From Larix kaempferi (Eukaryota > Streptophyta > Pinopsida > Pinales > Pinaceae), in NCBI GenBank assembly GCA_027924585.1, contig BSBM01000200.1, positions 496,001 to 560,000 of the forward strand: 64,000 nucleotides of DNA, read 5' to 3'. This document shows, in pieces, positions 1-9,352 of this stretch. Position 1 is the first letter of the stretch, and every line of letters starts with the position of its first letter. A model generated the notes under the pieces. The model was not told the origin of the DNA, searched no databases, and worked only from the letters and a program-made list of their open reading frames with translations. Both the position numbers and the translations under genes were made by a program.

Positions 1-25
1 TACGTCATAATGACTTTCTATAGTT

Positions 26-37
26 TGCGCATGCGTC
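26..37 (+). other. NRF1-like GC-rich palindromic motif, repeated in most monomers
   Basis: TGCGCATGCG followed by TC matches 10 of 12 positions of the animal NRF1 consensus YGCGCAYGCGCR and contains the perfect palindrome CGCATGCG. It lies in the only GC-rich part of an otherwise AT-rich monomer. Frequent variants (GCACATGCG, GTGCATGCG, GCATTCG) damage it, mostly at CpG. Binding is not shown; a chance match within a conserved island is quite possible. Shown once for the first monomer. Confidence 0.3.
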
Positions 38-81
38 CGGAAATAAGAAAAGCTTACTTCCCCCGTTTTTTAAAATCACAG

Positions 82-91
82 CTTCTAGAAG
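82..91 (+). other. Perfect 10-bp palindrome CTTCTAGAAG, repeated in most monomers
   Basis: CTTCTAGAAG is its own reverse complement and includes the XbaI site. Variants interrupt it in a minority of copies (CTATAAGG, CTTGAAGG, CGTCTAGAAG, CATCTAGAAG, CCAGAAGG). With CTATAG, CGCATGCG, TCCGGA, AAGCTT and TTTTAAAA it makes six perfect palindromes within phase 18-91. Confidence 0.8.
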
Positions 92-108
92 GTTTACATG
101 ATTTCTTA

Positions 109-124
109 AAAAACACGAGTTTTT
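109..124 (+). other. A-tract/T-tract inverted repeat, 6-bp arms and 4-base loop
   Basis: AAAAAC-ACGA-GTTTTT has perfectly complementary 6-bp arms and recurs in almost every monomer. In single-stranded or negatively supercoiled DNA it could form a short hairpin, and the flanking A- and T-tracts favour DNA curvature. Changes in the loop (ATGA, ACAA) keep the arms intact; AAACCAG in some D monomers does not. Confidence 0.6.
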
Positions 125-447
125 AGAAAATGTGTTTTATTTCATAAATGGAATCAACAAAGTATGCACATTCTACGTCATAATGACTTTCTATAGTTTG
201 CGCATGCGTTTGGAAATAAGAAAAGCTTACTTCCCCCGTTTTTTAAAATCACAGCTTCTAGAAGGTTTACATGATTTGTTAAAAAACACGAGTTTTTAGA
301 AAATGTGGTTTATTTAATAAATGAAATCAACAAAGTATGCACATTCTACGTCATAACGACTTTCTATAGTTTGCGCATGCGTCCGGATATAAGAAAAGCT
401 TACTTCCACCATTTTTTAAAATCACAGCTTCTAGAAGGTTTACATGA

Positions 448-464
448 TTTCGTAAAAAACACGA
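448..464 (+). other. CENP-B-box-like match (7 of 9 fixed positions), in TTTCGTAAA monomers
   Basis: In monomers with TTTCGTAAA, the run from TTTCG to CACGA fits NTTCGNNNNANNCGGGN at T, T, C, G, A, C and the last G, missing the middle two G positions. It occurs in the subset carrying CCACC and AATCTAC, not in TTTCTTAAA or TTTGTTAAA monomers. With two core mismatches this is probably not a working box. Confidence 0.2.
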
Positions 465-1211
465 GTTTTTAGAAAATGTGTTTTATTTCATAAATGGAAT
501 CTACAAAGTATGCACATTCTACGTCATAACGACTTGCTATAGTTTGCGCATGCGTTTGGAAATAAGAAAAGCTTACTTCCCCCGTTTTTTAAAATCACAG
601 CTTCTATAAGGTTTACATGATTTTTTAAAAAACACGAGTTTTTAGAAAATGTGTTTTATTTCATAAATGGAATTAACAAAGTATGCACATTCTACGTCAT
701 AACGACTTTCTATAGCTTGTGCATGCGTGCGGAAATAAGAAAAGCTTACTTCCCCTGTTTTTTAAAATCACAGCTTCTAAAAGGTATACATGATTTCTTA
801 AAAAACACGAGTTTTTAGAAAATGTGTTTTATTTCATAAATAGAATCAAAAAAGTATGCACATTCTACGTCATAACGACTTTCTGTAGTTTGCGCATGCG
901 TGCGGAAATAAGAAAAGCATACTTCCACCGTTTTTTAAAATCACAGCTTCTAGAAGATTTACATGATTTCGTAAAAAACACGAGTTTTTAGAAAATGTGT
1001 TTTATTTCATAAATGGAATCTACAAAGTATGCACATTCTACGTCATAACGACTTTCTATAGTTTGCGCATGCGTCCAGAAATAAGAAAAGCTTACTTCCA
1101 CCATTTTTTAAAATCACAGCTTCTAGAAGATTTACATGATTTCGTAAAAAACATGAGTTTTTAGAAAATGTGTTTTATTTCATAAATGGAATCTACAAAG
1201 TATGCACATTC

Positions 1212-2249
1212 TACGTCATAATGACTTTCTTTAGTTTGCGCATGCGTCCGGAAATAAGAAAAGCTTACTTCCCCCGTTTTTTAAAATCACAGCTTCTAGA
1301 CGGTTTACATGATTTCTTAAAAAACACGAGTTTTTAGGAAATGTGTTTTATTTGATAAATGTAATTAACAAAGAATGCACATTCTACGTCATAACGACTT
1401 TCTATAGTTTGCGCATGCGTCCGGAAATAAGAAAAGCTTACTTCCCCTGTTTTTTAAAATCACAGATTCTAGAAAGTTTACATGATTTCTTAAAAAACAA
1501 GAGTTTTTAGAAACTGTGTTTTATTTCATAAATGGAATCAACAAAGTAAGCACATTCTACCTCATAACGACTTTCTATAGTTTGCGCAAGCGTTTGGAAA
1601 TAAGAAAAGCTTACTTCCCCCGTTTTTTAAAATCACAGCTTCTAGAAGGTTTACATGATTTCTTAAAAAACATGAGTTTTTAGAAAATGTGTTTTATTTC
1701 ATAAATGGAATCAACAAAGTATGCACATTCTACGTCATAACGATGTTCTATAGTTTGCGCATTCGTCCGGAAATAAGAAAAGCTTACTTCCACCGTTTTT
1801 TAAAATCATAGCTTCTATAAGATTTACATGATTTCGTAAAAAACACGAGTTTTTAGAAAATGTGTTTTATTTCATAAATGGAATCTACAAAGTATGCACA
1901 TTCTACGTCATAACGACTTTCTAAAGTTTGCGCATGCGTCCGGAAATAAGAAACGCTTACTTCCCCCGTTTTTTAAAATCACAGCTTCTAGAAGGTTTAC
2001 AAGATTTCTTAAAAAGCACGAGTTTTTAGAAAATGTGTTTTATTTCATAAATGGAATCAACAAAGTATGCACATTCTACGTCATAACGACTTTCTATAGT
2101 TTGCGCATTCGTCCAGAAACAAGAAAAGCTTACTTCCACCGTTTTTTAAAATCACAGCTTCTAGAAGGTTTACATGATTTCGTAAAAAACACGAGTTTTT
2201 AGAAAATGTGTTTTATTTCCTAAATGGAATCTACAAAGTATGCACATTC
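1212..2249 (+). repeat. Six monomers between HOR copies, copied again near 15.7-16.6 kb
   Basis: An A-type monomer at 1212 leads into monomers with TTTAGGAAATG and AATGTAATTAAC (about 1334), GTAAGC with TACCTCAT (about 1548), GCGCAAGCGTTTGG (about 1585), CGATGTTC with GCATTCGTCC, and AAACGCTTAC (1951). The same series lies about 14,360 bp downstream, where AAACGCTTAC is at 16311. That offset is 83 monomers plus 1 bp. The next HOR copy starts at 2250. Confidence 0.75.
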
Positions 2250-3806
2250 TACGTCATAATGACTTTCTATAGTTTGCGCATGCGTCCGGAAATAAGAAAA
2301 GCTTACTTCCCCCGTTTTTTAAAATCACAGCTTCTAGAAGGTTTACATGATTTCTTAAAAAACACAAGTTTTTAGAAAATGTGTTTTATTTCATAAATGG
2401 AATCAACAAAGTATGCACATTCTACGTCATAATGACTTTCTATAGTTTGCGCATGCGTTTGGAAATAAGAAAAGCTTACTTCCCCCGTTTTTTAAAATCA
2501 CAGCTTCTAGAAGGTTTACATGATTTGTTAAAAAACACGAGTTTTTAGAAAATGTGGTTTATTTAATAAATGAAATCAACAAAGTATGCACATTCTACGT
2601 CATAACGACTTTCTATAGTTTGCGCATGCGTCCGGATATAAGAAATGCTTACTTCCACCGTTTTTTAAAATCACAGCTTCTAGAAGGTTTACATGATTTC
2701 GTAAAAAACACGAGTTTTTAGAAAATGTGTTTTATTTCATAAATGGAATCTACAAAGTATGCACATTCTACGTCATAACGACTTGCTATAGTTTGCGCAT
2801 GCGTTTGGAAATAAGAAAAGCTTACTTCCCCCGTTTTTTAAAATCACAGCTTCTATAAGGTTTACATGATTTTTTAAAAAACACGAGTTTTTAGAAAATG
2901 TGTTTTATTTCATAAATGGAATTAACAAAGTATGCACATTCTACGTCATAACGACTTTCTATAGTTTGCGCAAGCGTTTGGAAATAAGAAAAGCTTACTT
3001 CCCCCGTTTTTTAAAATCACAGCTTCTAGAAGGTTTACATGATTTCTTAAAAAACATGAGTTTTTAGAAAATGTGGTTTATTTAATAAATGAAATCAACA
3101 AAGTATGCACATTCTACGTCATAACGACTTTCTATAGTTTGCGCATGCGTCCGGATATAAGAAATGCTTACTTCCACCGTTTTTTAAAATCACAGCTTCT
3201 AGAAGGTTTACATGATTTCGTAAAAAACACGAGTTTTTAGAAAATGTGTTTTATTTCATAAATGGAATCTACAAAGTATGCACATTCTACGTCATAACGA
3301 CTTGCTATAGTTTGCGCATGCGTTTGGAAATAAGAAAAGCTTACTTCCCCTGTTTTTTAAAATCACAGCTTCTAAAAGGTATACATGATTTCTTAAAAAA
3401 CACGAGTTTTTAGAAAATGTGTTTTATTTCATAAATAGAATCAAAAAAGTATGCACATTCTACGTCATAACGACTTTCTGTAGTTTGCGCATGCGTGCGG
3501 AAATAAGAAAAGCATACTTCCACCGTTTTTTAAAATCACAGCTTCTAGAAGGTTTACATGATTTCGTAAAAAACATGAGTTTTTAGAAAATGTGTTTTAT
3601 TTCATAAATGGAATCTACAAAGTATGCACATTCTACGTCATAACGACTTTCTATAGTTTGCGCATGCGTCCAGAAATAAGAAAAGCTTACTTCCACCATT
3701 TTTTAAAATCACAGCTTCTAGAAGATTTACATGATTTCGTAAAAAACATGAGTTTTTAGAAAATGTGTTTTATTTCATAAATGGAATCTACAAAGTATGC
3801 ACATTC
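2250..3806 (+). repeat. Rearranged 9-monomer version of the 7-mer (A-B-C-D-n-C-D/E-F-G)
   Basis: A, B, C and D match positions 1-692 at an offset of 2,249 bp (13 monomers). After D at 2769 comes a monomer of the GCGCAAGCG type (2942) that returns near 3070 to the GTGGTTTATTTAATAAATG variant of B. C follows at 3115. The monomer at 3288 begins as D (ACTTGCTATAG, GCGTTTGG) and ends as E (CCCCTG, GGTATACATG). F starts at 3461, G at 3634, and the next A at 3807. The local shifts are 3 monomers (519 bp) and 15 monomers (2,595 bp). Confidence 0.75.
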
Positions 3807-5017
3807 TACGTCATAATGACTTTCTATAGTTTGCGCATGCGTCCGGAAATAAGAAAAGCTTACTTCCCCCGTTTTTTAAAATCACAGCTTCTAGAAGGTT
3901 TACATGATTTCTTAAAAAACACGAGTTTTTAGAAAATGTGTTTTATTTCATAAATGGAATCAACAAAGTATGCACGTTCTACGTCATAACGACTTTCTAT
4001 AGTTTGCGCATGCGTTTGGAAATAAGAAAAGCTTACTTCCCCCGTTTTTTAAAATCACAGCTTCTAGAAGGTTGACATGATTTGTTAAAAAACACGAGTT
4101 TTTCGAAAATGTGTTTTATTTAATAAATGTAATCAACAAAGTATGCACATTCTACGTCATAACGACTTTCTATAGTTTGCGCATGCGTCCGGAAATAAGA
4201 AAAGCTTACTTCCACCGTTTTTTAAAATCACAGCTTCTAGAAGGTTTACATGATTTCGTATAAAACACGAGTTTTTAGAAAATGTGTTTTATTTCATAAA
4301 TGGAATCTACAAAGTATGCACATTCTACGTCATAACGACTTTCTATAGTTTGCACATGCGTTCGGAAATAAGAAAAGCTTACTTCCCCCGTTTTTTAAAA
4401 TCACATCTTCTAGAAGGTTTACATCATTTCTTAAAAAAAACCAGTTTTTAGAAAATGTGTTTTATTTCATAAATGGAATTAACAAAGTATGCACATTCTA
4501 CGTCATAACGACTTTCTATAGCTTGTGCATGCGTTTGGAAATAAGAAAAGCTTACTTCCCCTGTTTTTTAAAATCACAGCTTCTAGAAGGTATACATGAT
4601 TTCTTAAAAAACACAAGTTTTTAGAAAATGTGTTTTATTTCATCAATAGAATCAACAAAGTATGCACATTCTACGTCATAACGACTTTCTGTAGTTTGCG
4701 CATGTGTCCGGAAATAAGAAAAGCATACTTCCACTGTTTTTTAAAATCACAGCTTCTAGAAGGTTTACATGATTTCGTAAAAAACACGAGTTTTTAGAAA
4801 ATGTGTTTTATTTTATAAATGGAATCTACAAAGTATGCACATTCTATGTCATAACGACTTTCTATAGTTTGCGCATGCGTCCGGAAATAAGAAAAGCTTA
4901 CTTCCACCCTTTTTTAAAATCACAGCTTCTAGAAGATTTACATGATTTCGTAAAAAACACGAGTTTTTAGAAAATGTGTTTTATTTCATAAATGGAATCT
5001 ACAAAGTATGCACATTC
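3807..5017 (+). repeat. 7-monomer HOR, complete copy 2
   Basis: A-G start at 3807, 3980, 4153, 4326, 4499, 4672 and 4845. Distinctive points shared with copies at 10.4 and 17.6 kb are GCACGTTCTAC at the A/B border (3971, 10545, 17812), CACATCTTC or CACATATTC with AAACCAG in D, and TATGTC with GAAGATTTAC in G. TTTTTCGAAAATG in B (about 4098) recurs at about 10672, exactly 6,574 bp (38 monomers) away. Confidence 0.85.
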
Positions 5018-6574
5018 TACGTCATAATGACTTTCTATAGTTTGCGCATGCGTCCGGAAATAAGAAAAGCTTACTTCCCCCGTTTTTAAAAATCACAGCT
5101 TCTAGAAGGTTTACATGATTTCTTAAAAAACACGAGTTTTTAGAAAATGTGTTTTATTTCATAAATGGAATCAACAAAGTATGCACGTTCTACTTCATAA
5201 CGACTTTCTATAGTTTGCGCATGCGTTTGGAAATAAGAAAAGCTTACTTCCCCCGTTTTTTAAAATCACAGTTTCTAGAAGGTTTACATGATTTGTTAAA
5301 AAACACGAGTTTTTAGAAAATGTGTTTTATTTATTAAATGGAATCAACAAAGTATGCACATTCTACGTCATAACGACTTTCTATAGTTTGCGCATGCGTT
5401 CGGAAATAAGAAAAGCTTACTTCCACCATTTTTTAAAATCACAGCTTCTAGAAGGTTTACATGATTTCGTAAAAAACATGAGTTTTTAGAAAATGTGTTT
5501 TATTTCATAAATCGAATCTAAAAAATATGCACATTCTACGTCATAACGACTTTCTATAGTTTGCACATGCGTCCGGAAATAAGAAAAGCTTACTTCCCCC
5601 GTTTTTTAAAATCACAGCTTCTAGAAGGTTTACATGATTTCGTAAAAAACACGAGTTTTTAGAAAATGTGTTTTATTTCATAAATGGAATCTACAAAGTA
5701 TGCACATTCTACGTCATAACGACTTTCTATAGTTTGCGCATGCTTCAAGAAATAAGAAAAGCTTACTTCCCCCGTTTTTTAAAATCACAGCTTCTAGAAG
5801 GTTTACATGATTTCTTAAAAAACATGAGTTTTTAGAAAATGTGTTTTATTTCATAAATGGAATCAACAAAGTATGCACATTCTACATCATAATGACTTTC
5901 TATAGTTTGCGCATGCGTTTGGAAATAAGAAAAGCTTACTTCCCCCGTTTTTTAAAATCACAGTTTCTAGAAGGTTTACATGATTTGTTAAAAAACACGA
6001 GTTTTTAGAAAATGTGTTTTATTTCATAAATGGAATAAACAAAGTATGCACATTCTACGTCATAACGACCTTCTATAGTTTCTACATGCATCCGGAAATA
6101 AGAAAAGCTTACTTCCACCGTTTTTTAAAATCACAGCTTCTATAAGGTTTACATGATTTCGTAAAAAACACGAGTTTTTAGAAAATGTGTTTTATTTCAT
6201 AAATGGAATGTACAAAGTATGCACATTCTACGTCATAATGACTTTCTATAGTTTGCGCATGCGTCCGGATATAAGAAAAGCTTACTTCACCCGTTTTTTA
6301 AAATCACAGCTTCTAGAAGTTTTACATGATTTATTAAAAAACACGAGTTTTTAGAAAATGTGTTTTATTTCATAAATGGAATCTACAAAGTATGCACATT
6401 CTATGTCATAACGACTTTCTATAGTTTGCGCATGCGTCCGGAAATAAGAAAAGCTTACTTCCACCGTTTTTTAAAATCACAGCTTCTAGAAGATTTACAT
6501 GATTTCGTAAAAAACACGAGTTTTTAGAAAATGTGTTTTTTTTCATAAATGGAATCTACAAAGTATGCACATTC
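5018..6574 (+). repeat. 9-monomer HOR, copy 1 (A-B-C-X1 to X5-G)
   Basis: Monomers start at 5018 (A), 5191 (B), 5364 (C, with AATCGAATC), 5537 (X1, GCACATGCG), 5710 (X2, GCATGCTTCAAG), 5883 (X3, AGTTTCTAG and GAATAAAC), 6056 (X4, CGACC, CATGCATCC and CTATAAGG), 6229 (X5, TTCACCCG and TTTATTAAA) and 6402 (G, TATGTC and GAAGATTTAC). The next A is at 6575. The ends match the 7-mer, but D-E-F is replaced by five other monomers. The full order recurs at 11592. Confidence 0.8.
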
Positions 6575-6930
6575 TACGTCATAATGACTTTCTATAGTTT
6601 GCGCATGCGTCCGGAAATATTAAAAGCTTACTTCCCCCGTTTTTGAAAATCACAGCTTCTAGAAGGTTTACATGATTTTTTAAAAAACACGAGTTTTTAG
6701 AAAATGTGTTTTATTTCATAAATGGAATCAACAAAGTATGCACATTCTACGTCATAACGACTTTCTATATTTTGCGCATGCGTTTGGAAATAAGAAAAGC
6801 TTACTTCCCCCGTTTTTTAAAATCACAGCTTCTAGAAGGTTTACATGATTTGTTAAAAAATACGAGTTTTTAGAAAATGTGTTTTATTTCATAAATGGAA
6901 TCAACAAAGTATGCACATTCTACGTCATAA
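5260..6930 (+). repeat. Direct duplication of about 9.6 monomers, left copy (pairs with 7682-9352)
   Basis: Matches 2,422 bp downstream (14 x 173) through shared rare variants: AGTTTCTAG (about 5270 and 7692), AATCGAATC (about 5513 and 7935), GCATGCTTCAAG (about 5740 and 8161), ACATGCATC (about 6089 and 8511), AAATATTAAAAG and CTATATTTTGCG. The copies diverge after about 6.93 and 9.35 kb, where this copy reads CGACCTTC and the other reads CGACGTTC. Confidence 0.75.
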
Positions 6931-7681
6931 CGACCTTCTATAGTTTGCACATGCGTCCGGAAATAAGAAAAGCTTACTTCCACCATTTTTTAAAATCACA
7001 GCTTCTAGAAGGTTTACATGATTTCGTAAAAGACACGAGTTTTTAGAAAATGTGTTTTATTTCATAAATGGAATCTACAAAGTATGCACATTCTATGTCA
7101 TAACGATTTTCTATAGTTTGCGCATGCGTCCGGAAATAAGAAAAGCTTACCTCCCCTGTTTTTTAAAATCACAGATTCTAGAAGTTTTGCATGATTTATT
7201 AAAAAACATGAGTTTTTAGAAAATGTGTTTTATTAAATAAATGCAATCAACAAAGTATGCACATTCTACGTAAAAACGACTTTCTATAATTTGCGCATGC
7301 GTTTGGAAATAAGAAAAGCTTACTTCCCCCATTTTTTAAAATCACAGCTTCTAGAAGGTTTACATGATTTCTTAAAAAACACGAGTTTTTAGAAAATGTC
7401 TTTTATTTCGTAAATGGAATCAACAAAGTATGCACATTCTATGTCATAGCGACTTTCTATAGTTTGCACATGCGTTTGGAAATAAGAAAAGCTTACTTCC
7501 ACCATTTTTGAAAATCACAGCTTCTAGAAGGTTTACATGATTTCTTAAAAAACACGAGTTTTTAGAAAATGTGTTTTATTTCACAAATGGAATCAACAAA
7601 GTATGCACATTCTACGTCATAACGACTTTCTATAGTTTGCGGATTCGTCCAGAAATAAGAAAAGCTTACTTCTCCTGTTTT

Positions 7682-9352
7682 TTAAAATCACAGTTTCTAG
7701 AAGGTTTACATGATTTGTTAAAAAACACGAGTCTTTAGAAAATGTGTTTTATTTAATAAATGGAATCAACAAAGTATGCACATTCTACGTCATAACGACT
7801 TTCTATAGTTTGCGCATGCGTCCGGAAATAAGAAAAGCTTACTTCCACCGTTTTTTAAAATCACAGCTTCTAGAAGGTTTACATGATTTCGTAAAAAACA
7901 TGAGTTTTTAGAAAATGTGTTTTATTTCATGAATCGAATCTACAAAGTATGCACATTCTACATCATAACGACTTTCTATAGTTTGCACATGCATCCGGAA
8001 ATAAGAAAAGCTTACTTCCCCCGTTTTTTAAAATCACAGCTTCTAGAAGGTTTACATGATTTCGTAAAAAACACGAGTTTTTAGAAAATGTGTTTTATTT
8101 CATAAATGGAATCTACAAAGTATGCAAATTCTACGTCATAACGACTTTCTATAGTTTGCGCATGCTTCAAGAAATAAGAAAAGCTTACTTCCCCCGTTTT
8201 TTAAAATCACAGCTTCTAGAAGGTTTACATGATTTCTTAAAAAACACGAGTTTTTAGAAAATGTGTTTTATTTCATAAATGGAATTAACAAAGTATTCAC
8301 ATTCTACGTCAAAATGACTTTCTATAGTTTGCGCATGCGTTTGGAAATAAGAAAAGCTTACTTCCCCCGTTTTTTAAAATCACAGTTTCTAGAAGGTTTA
8401 CATGATTTGTTAAAAAACACGAGTTTTTAGAAAATGTGTTTTATTTCATAAATGGAATAAACAAAGTATGCACATTCTACGTCATAACGACCTTCTATAG
8501 TTTCCACATGCATCTGGAAATAAGAAAAGCTTACTTCCACCGTTTTTTAAAATCACAGCTTCTATAAGGTTTACATGATTTCGTAAAAAACACGAGTTTT
8601 AAGAAAATGTGTTTTATTTCATAAATGGAATGTACAAAGTATGCACATTCTAAGTCATAATGACTTTCTATAGTTTGCGCATGCGTCCGGAAATAAGAAA
8701 AGCTTACTTCACCCGTTTTTTAAAATCACAGCTTCTAGAAGGTTTACATGATTTATTAAAAAACACGAGTTTTTAGAAAATGTGTTTTATTTGATAAATG
8801 GAATCTACAAAGTATGCACATTCTATGTCATAACGACTTTCTATAGTTTGCGCATGCGTCCGGAAAAAAGAAAAGCTTACTTCCACCGTTTTTTAAAATC
8901 ACAGCTTCTAGAAGATTTACATGATTTCGTAAAAAACACGAGTTTTTAGAAAATGTGTTTTTTTTCATAAATGGAATCTACAAAGTATGCACATTCTACG
9001 TCATAATGACTTTCTATAGTTTGCGCATGCGTCCGGAAATATTAAAAGCTTACTTCTCCCGTTTTTTAAAATCACAGCTTCTAGAAGGTTTACATGATTT
9101 TTTAAAAAACACGAGTTTTTAGAAAATGTGTTTTATTTCATAAATGGAATCAACAAAGTATGCACATTCTACGTCATAACGACTTTCTATATTTTGCGCA
9201 TGCGTTTGGAAATAAGAAAAGTTTACTTCCCCCGTTTTTTAAAATCACAGCTTCTAGAAGGTTTACATGATTTGTTAAAAAACACGAGTTTTTAGAAAAT
9301 GTGTTTTATTTCATAAATGGAATCAACAAAGTATGCGCATTCTACGTCATAA
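7682..9352 (+). repeat. Direct duplication of about 9.6 monomers, right copy (partial 9-mer HOR)
   Basis: Offset 2,422 bp from 5260-6930. It contains C at 7786, X1 7959, X2 8132, X3 8305, X4 8478, X5 8651 and G 8824, with the next A at 8997. It is absent from the corresponding place in the 10.5-14.3 kb copy, so it was gained on the left side or lost on the right. The left join at about 7.68 kb coincides with the end of the 38-monomer match. Confidence 0.75.

Larger units (their letters stand above)
1..173 (+). repeat. Reference monomer of the satellite
   Basis: This is the first complete monomer and is used for phase numbering. Phase 1-10 is TACGTCATAA. Phase 18-23 is CTATAG. Phase 26-41 is a GC-rich island with TGCGCATGCG and TCCGGA. 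The HindIII site AAGCTT is at 50-55, a C-run then T-tract at 60-71, TTTTAAAA at 68-75, and the XbaI palindrome CTTCTAGAAG at 82-91. An A-tract/T-tract hairpin lies at 109-124, TGTGTTTTATTTCATAAATG at 131-150, and the AATCAAC or AATCTAC subtype marker at about 152-158. Most differences among copies are single substitutions at a limited set of positions. Confidence 0.95.
1..1211 (+). repeat. 7-monomer HOR, complete copy 1 (A-B-C-D-E-F-G)
   Basis: Exactly seven monomers start at 1, 174, 347, 520, 693, 866 and 1039; the next A starts at 1212. A has ATAATGAC and TCCGG. B has GCGTTTGG, TTTGTTAAA and TTTAATAAATG. C has CCGGATAT, CCACC and TTTCGTAAA. D has CTATAAGG, TTTTTTAAA and AATTAAC. E has GCTTGTGCATGCG, CCCCTG and GGTATACATG. 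F has TTCTGTAG, GTGCGG and AAGCATAC. G has GTCCAG and GAAGATTTAC. The same order recurs in four other places, which makes this a true HOR. Confidence 0.85.
3905..7680 (+). repeat. 38-monomer-offset duplication, left copy (pairs with 10480-14255)
   Basis: About 3.8 kb corresponds monomer by monomer to 10.5-14.25 kb at an offset of 6,574-6,575 bp; the extra base is a C inserted at about 11826. Shared rare variants include TTTTTCGAAAATG, AAACCAG, GCATGCTTC, GGAATGTAC, AAATATTAAAAG, AGATTCTAGAAGTTTTGC, AATAAATGCAATC, GTCATAGCGAC, and TGCGGATTCG at the right end. The match stops just after TGCGGATTCG, at TTCTCCTG versus TTCTCCCA. Confidence 0.75.

Noticed and set aside
26-75. Bacterial promoter or terminator elements (AT-rich boxes, palindrome followed by a T-run)
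   Set aside because: The context is a eukaryotic satellite repeated about 370 times, and no gene lies downstream.
136-141. AATAAA polyadenylation signal on the minus strand of nearly every monomer (TTTATT on the plus strand)
   Set aside because: A six-base AT-rich word is expected in a 33% G+C repeat. No transcript or downstream element supports it.
1894-2202. 102-codon frame starting with a true ATG, and many 60-90-codon frames elsewhere with the same peptide
   Set aside because: All are the same satellite translation, ending in the TAG of AGTTTTTAG. Most start at GTG or TTG. 173 bp is not divisible by 3, so no frame can run along the array.
7682-9352. Transposon or insertion inside the array
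   Set aside because: The extra segment is itself satellite in correct register and orientation, with no terminal repeats or target duplication. It is a copy of 5260-6930.
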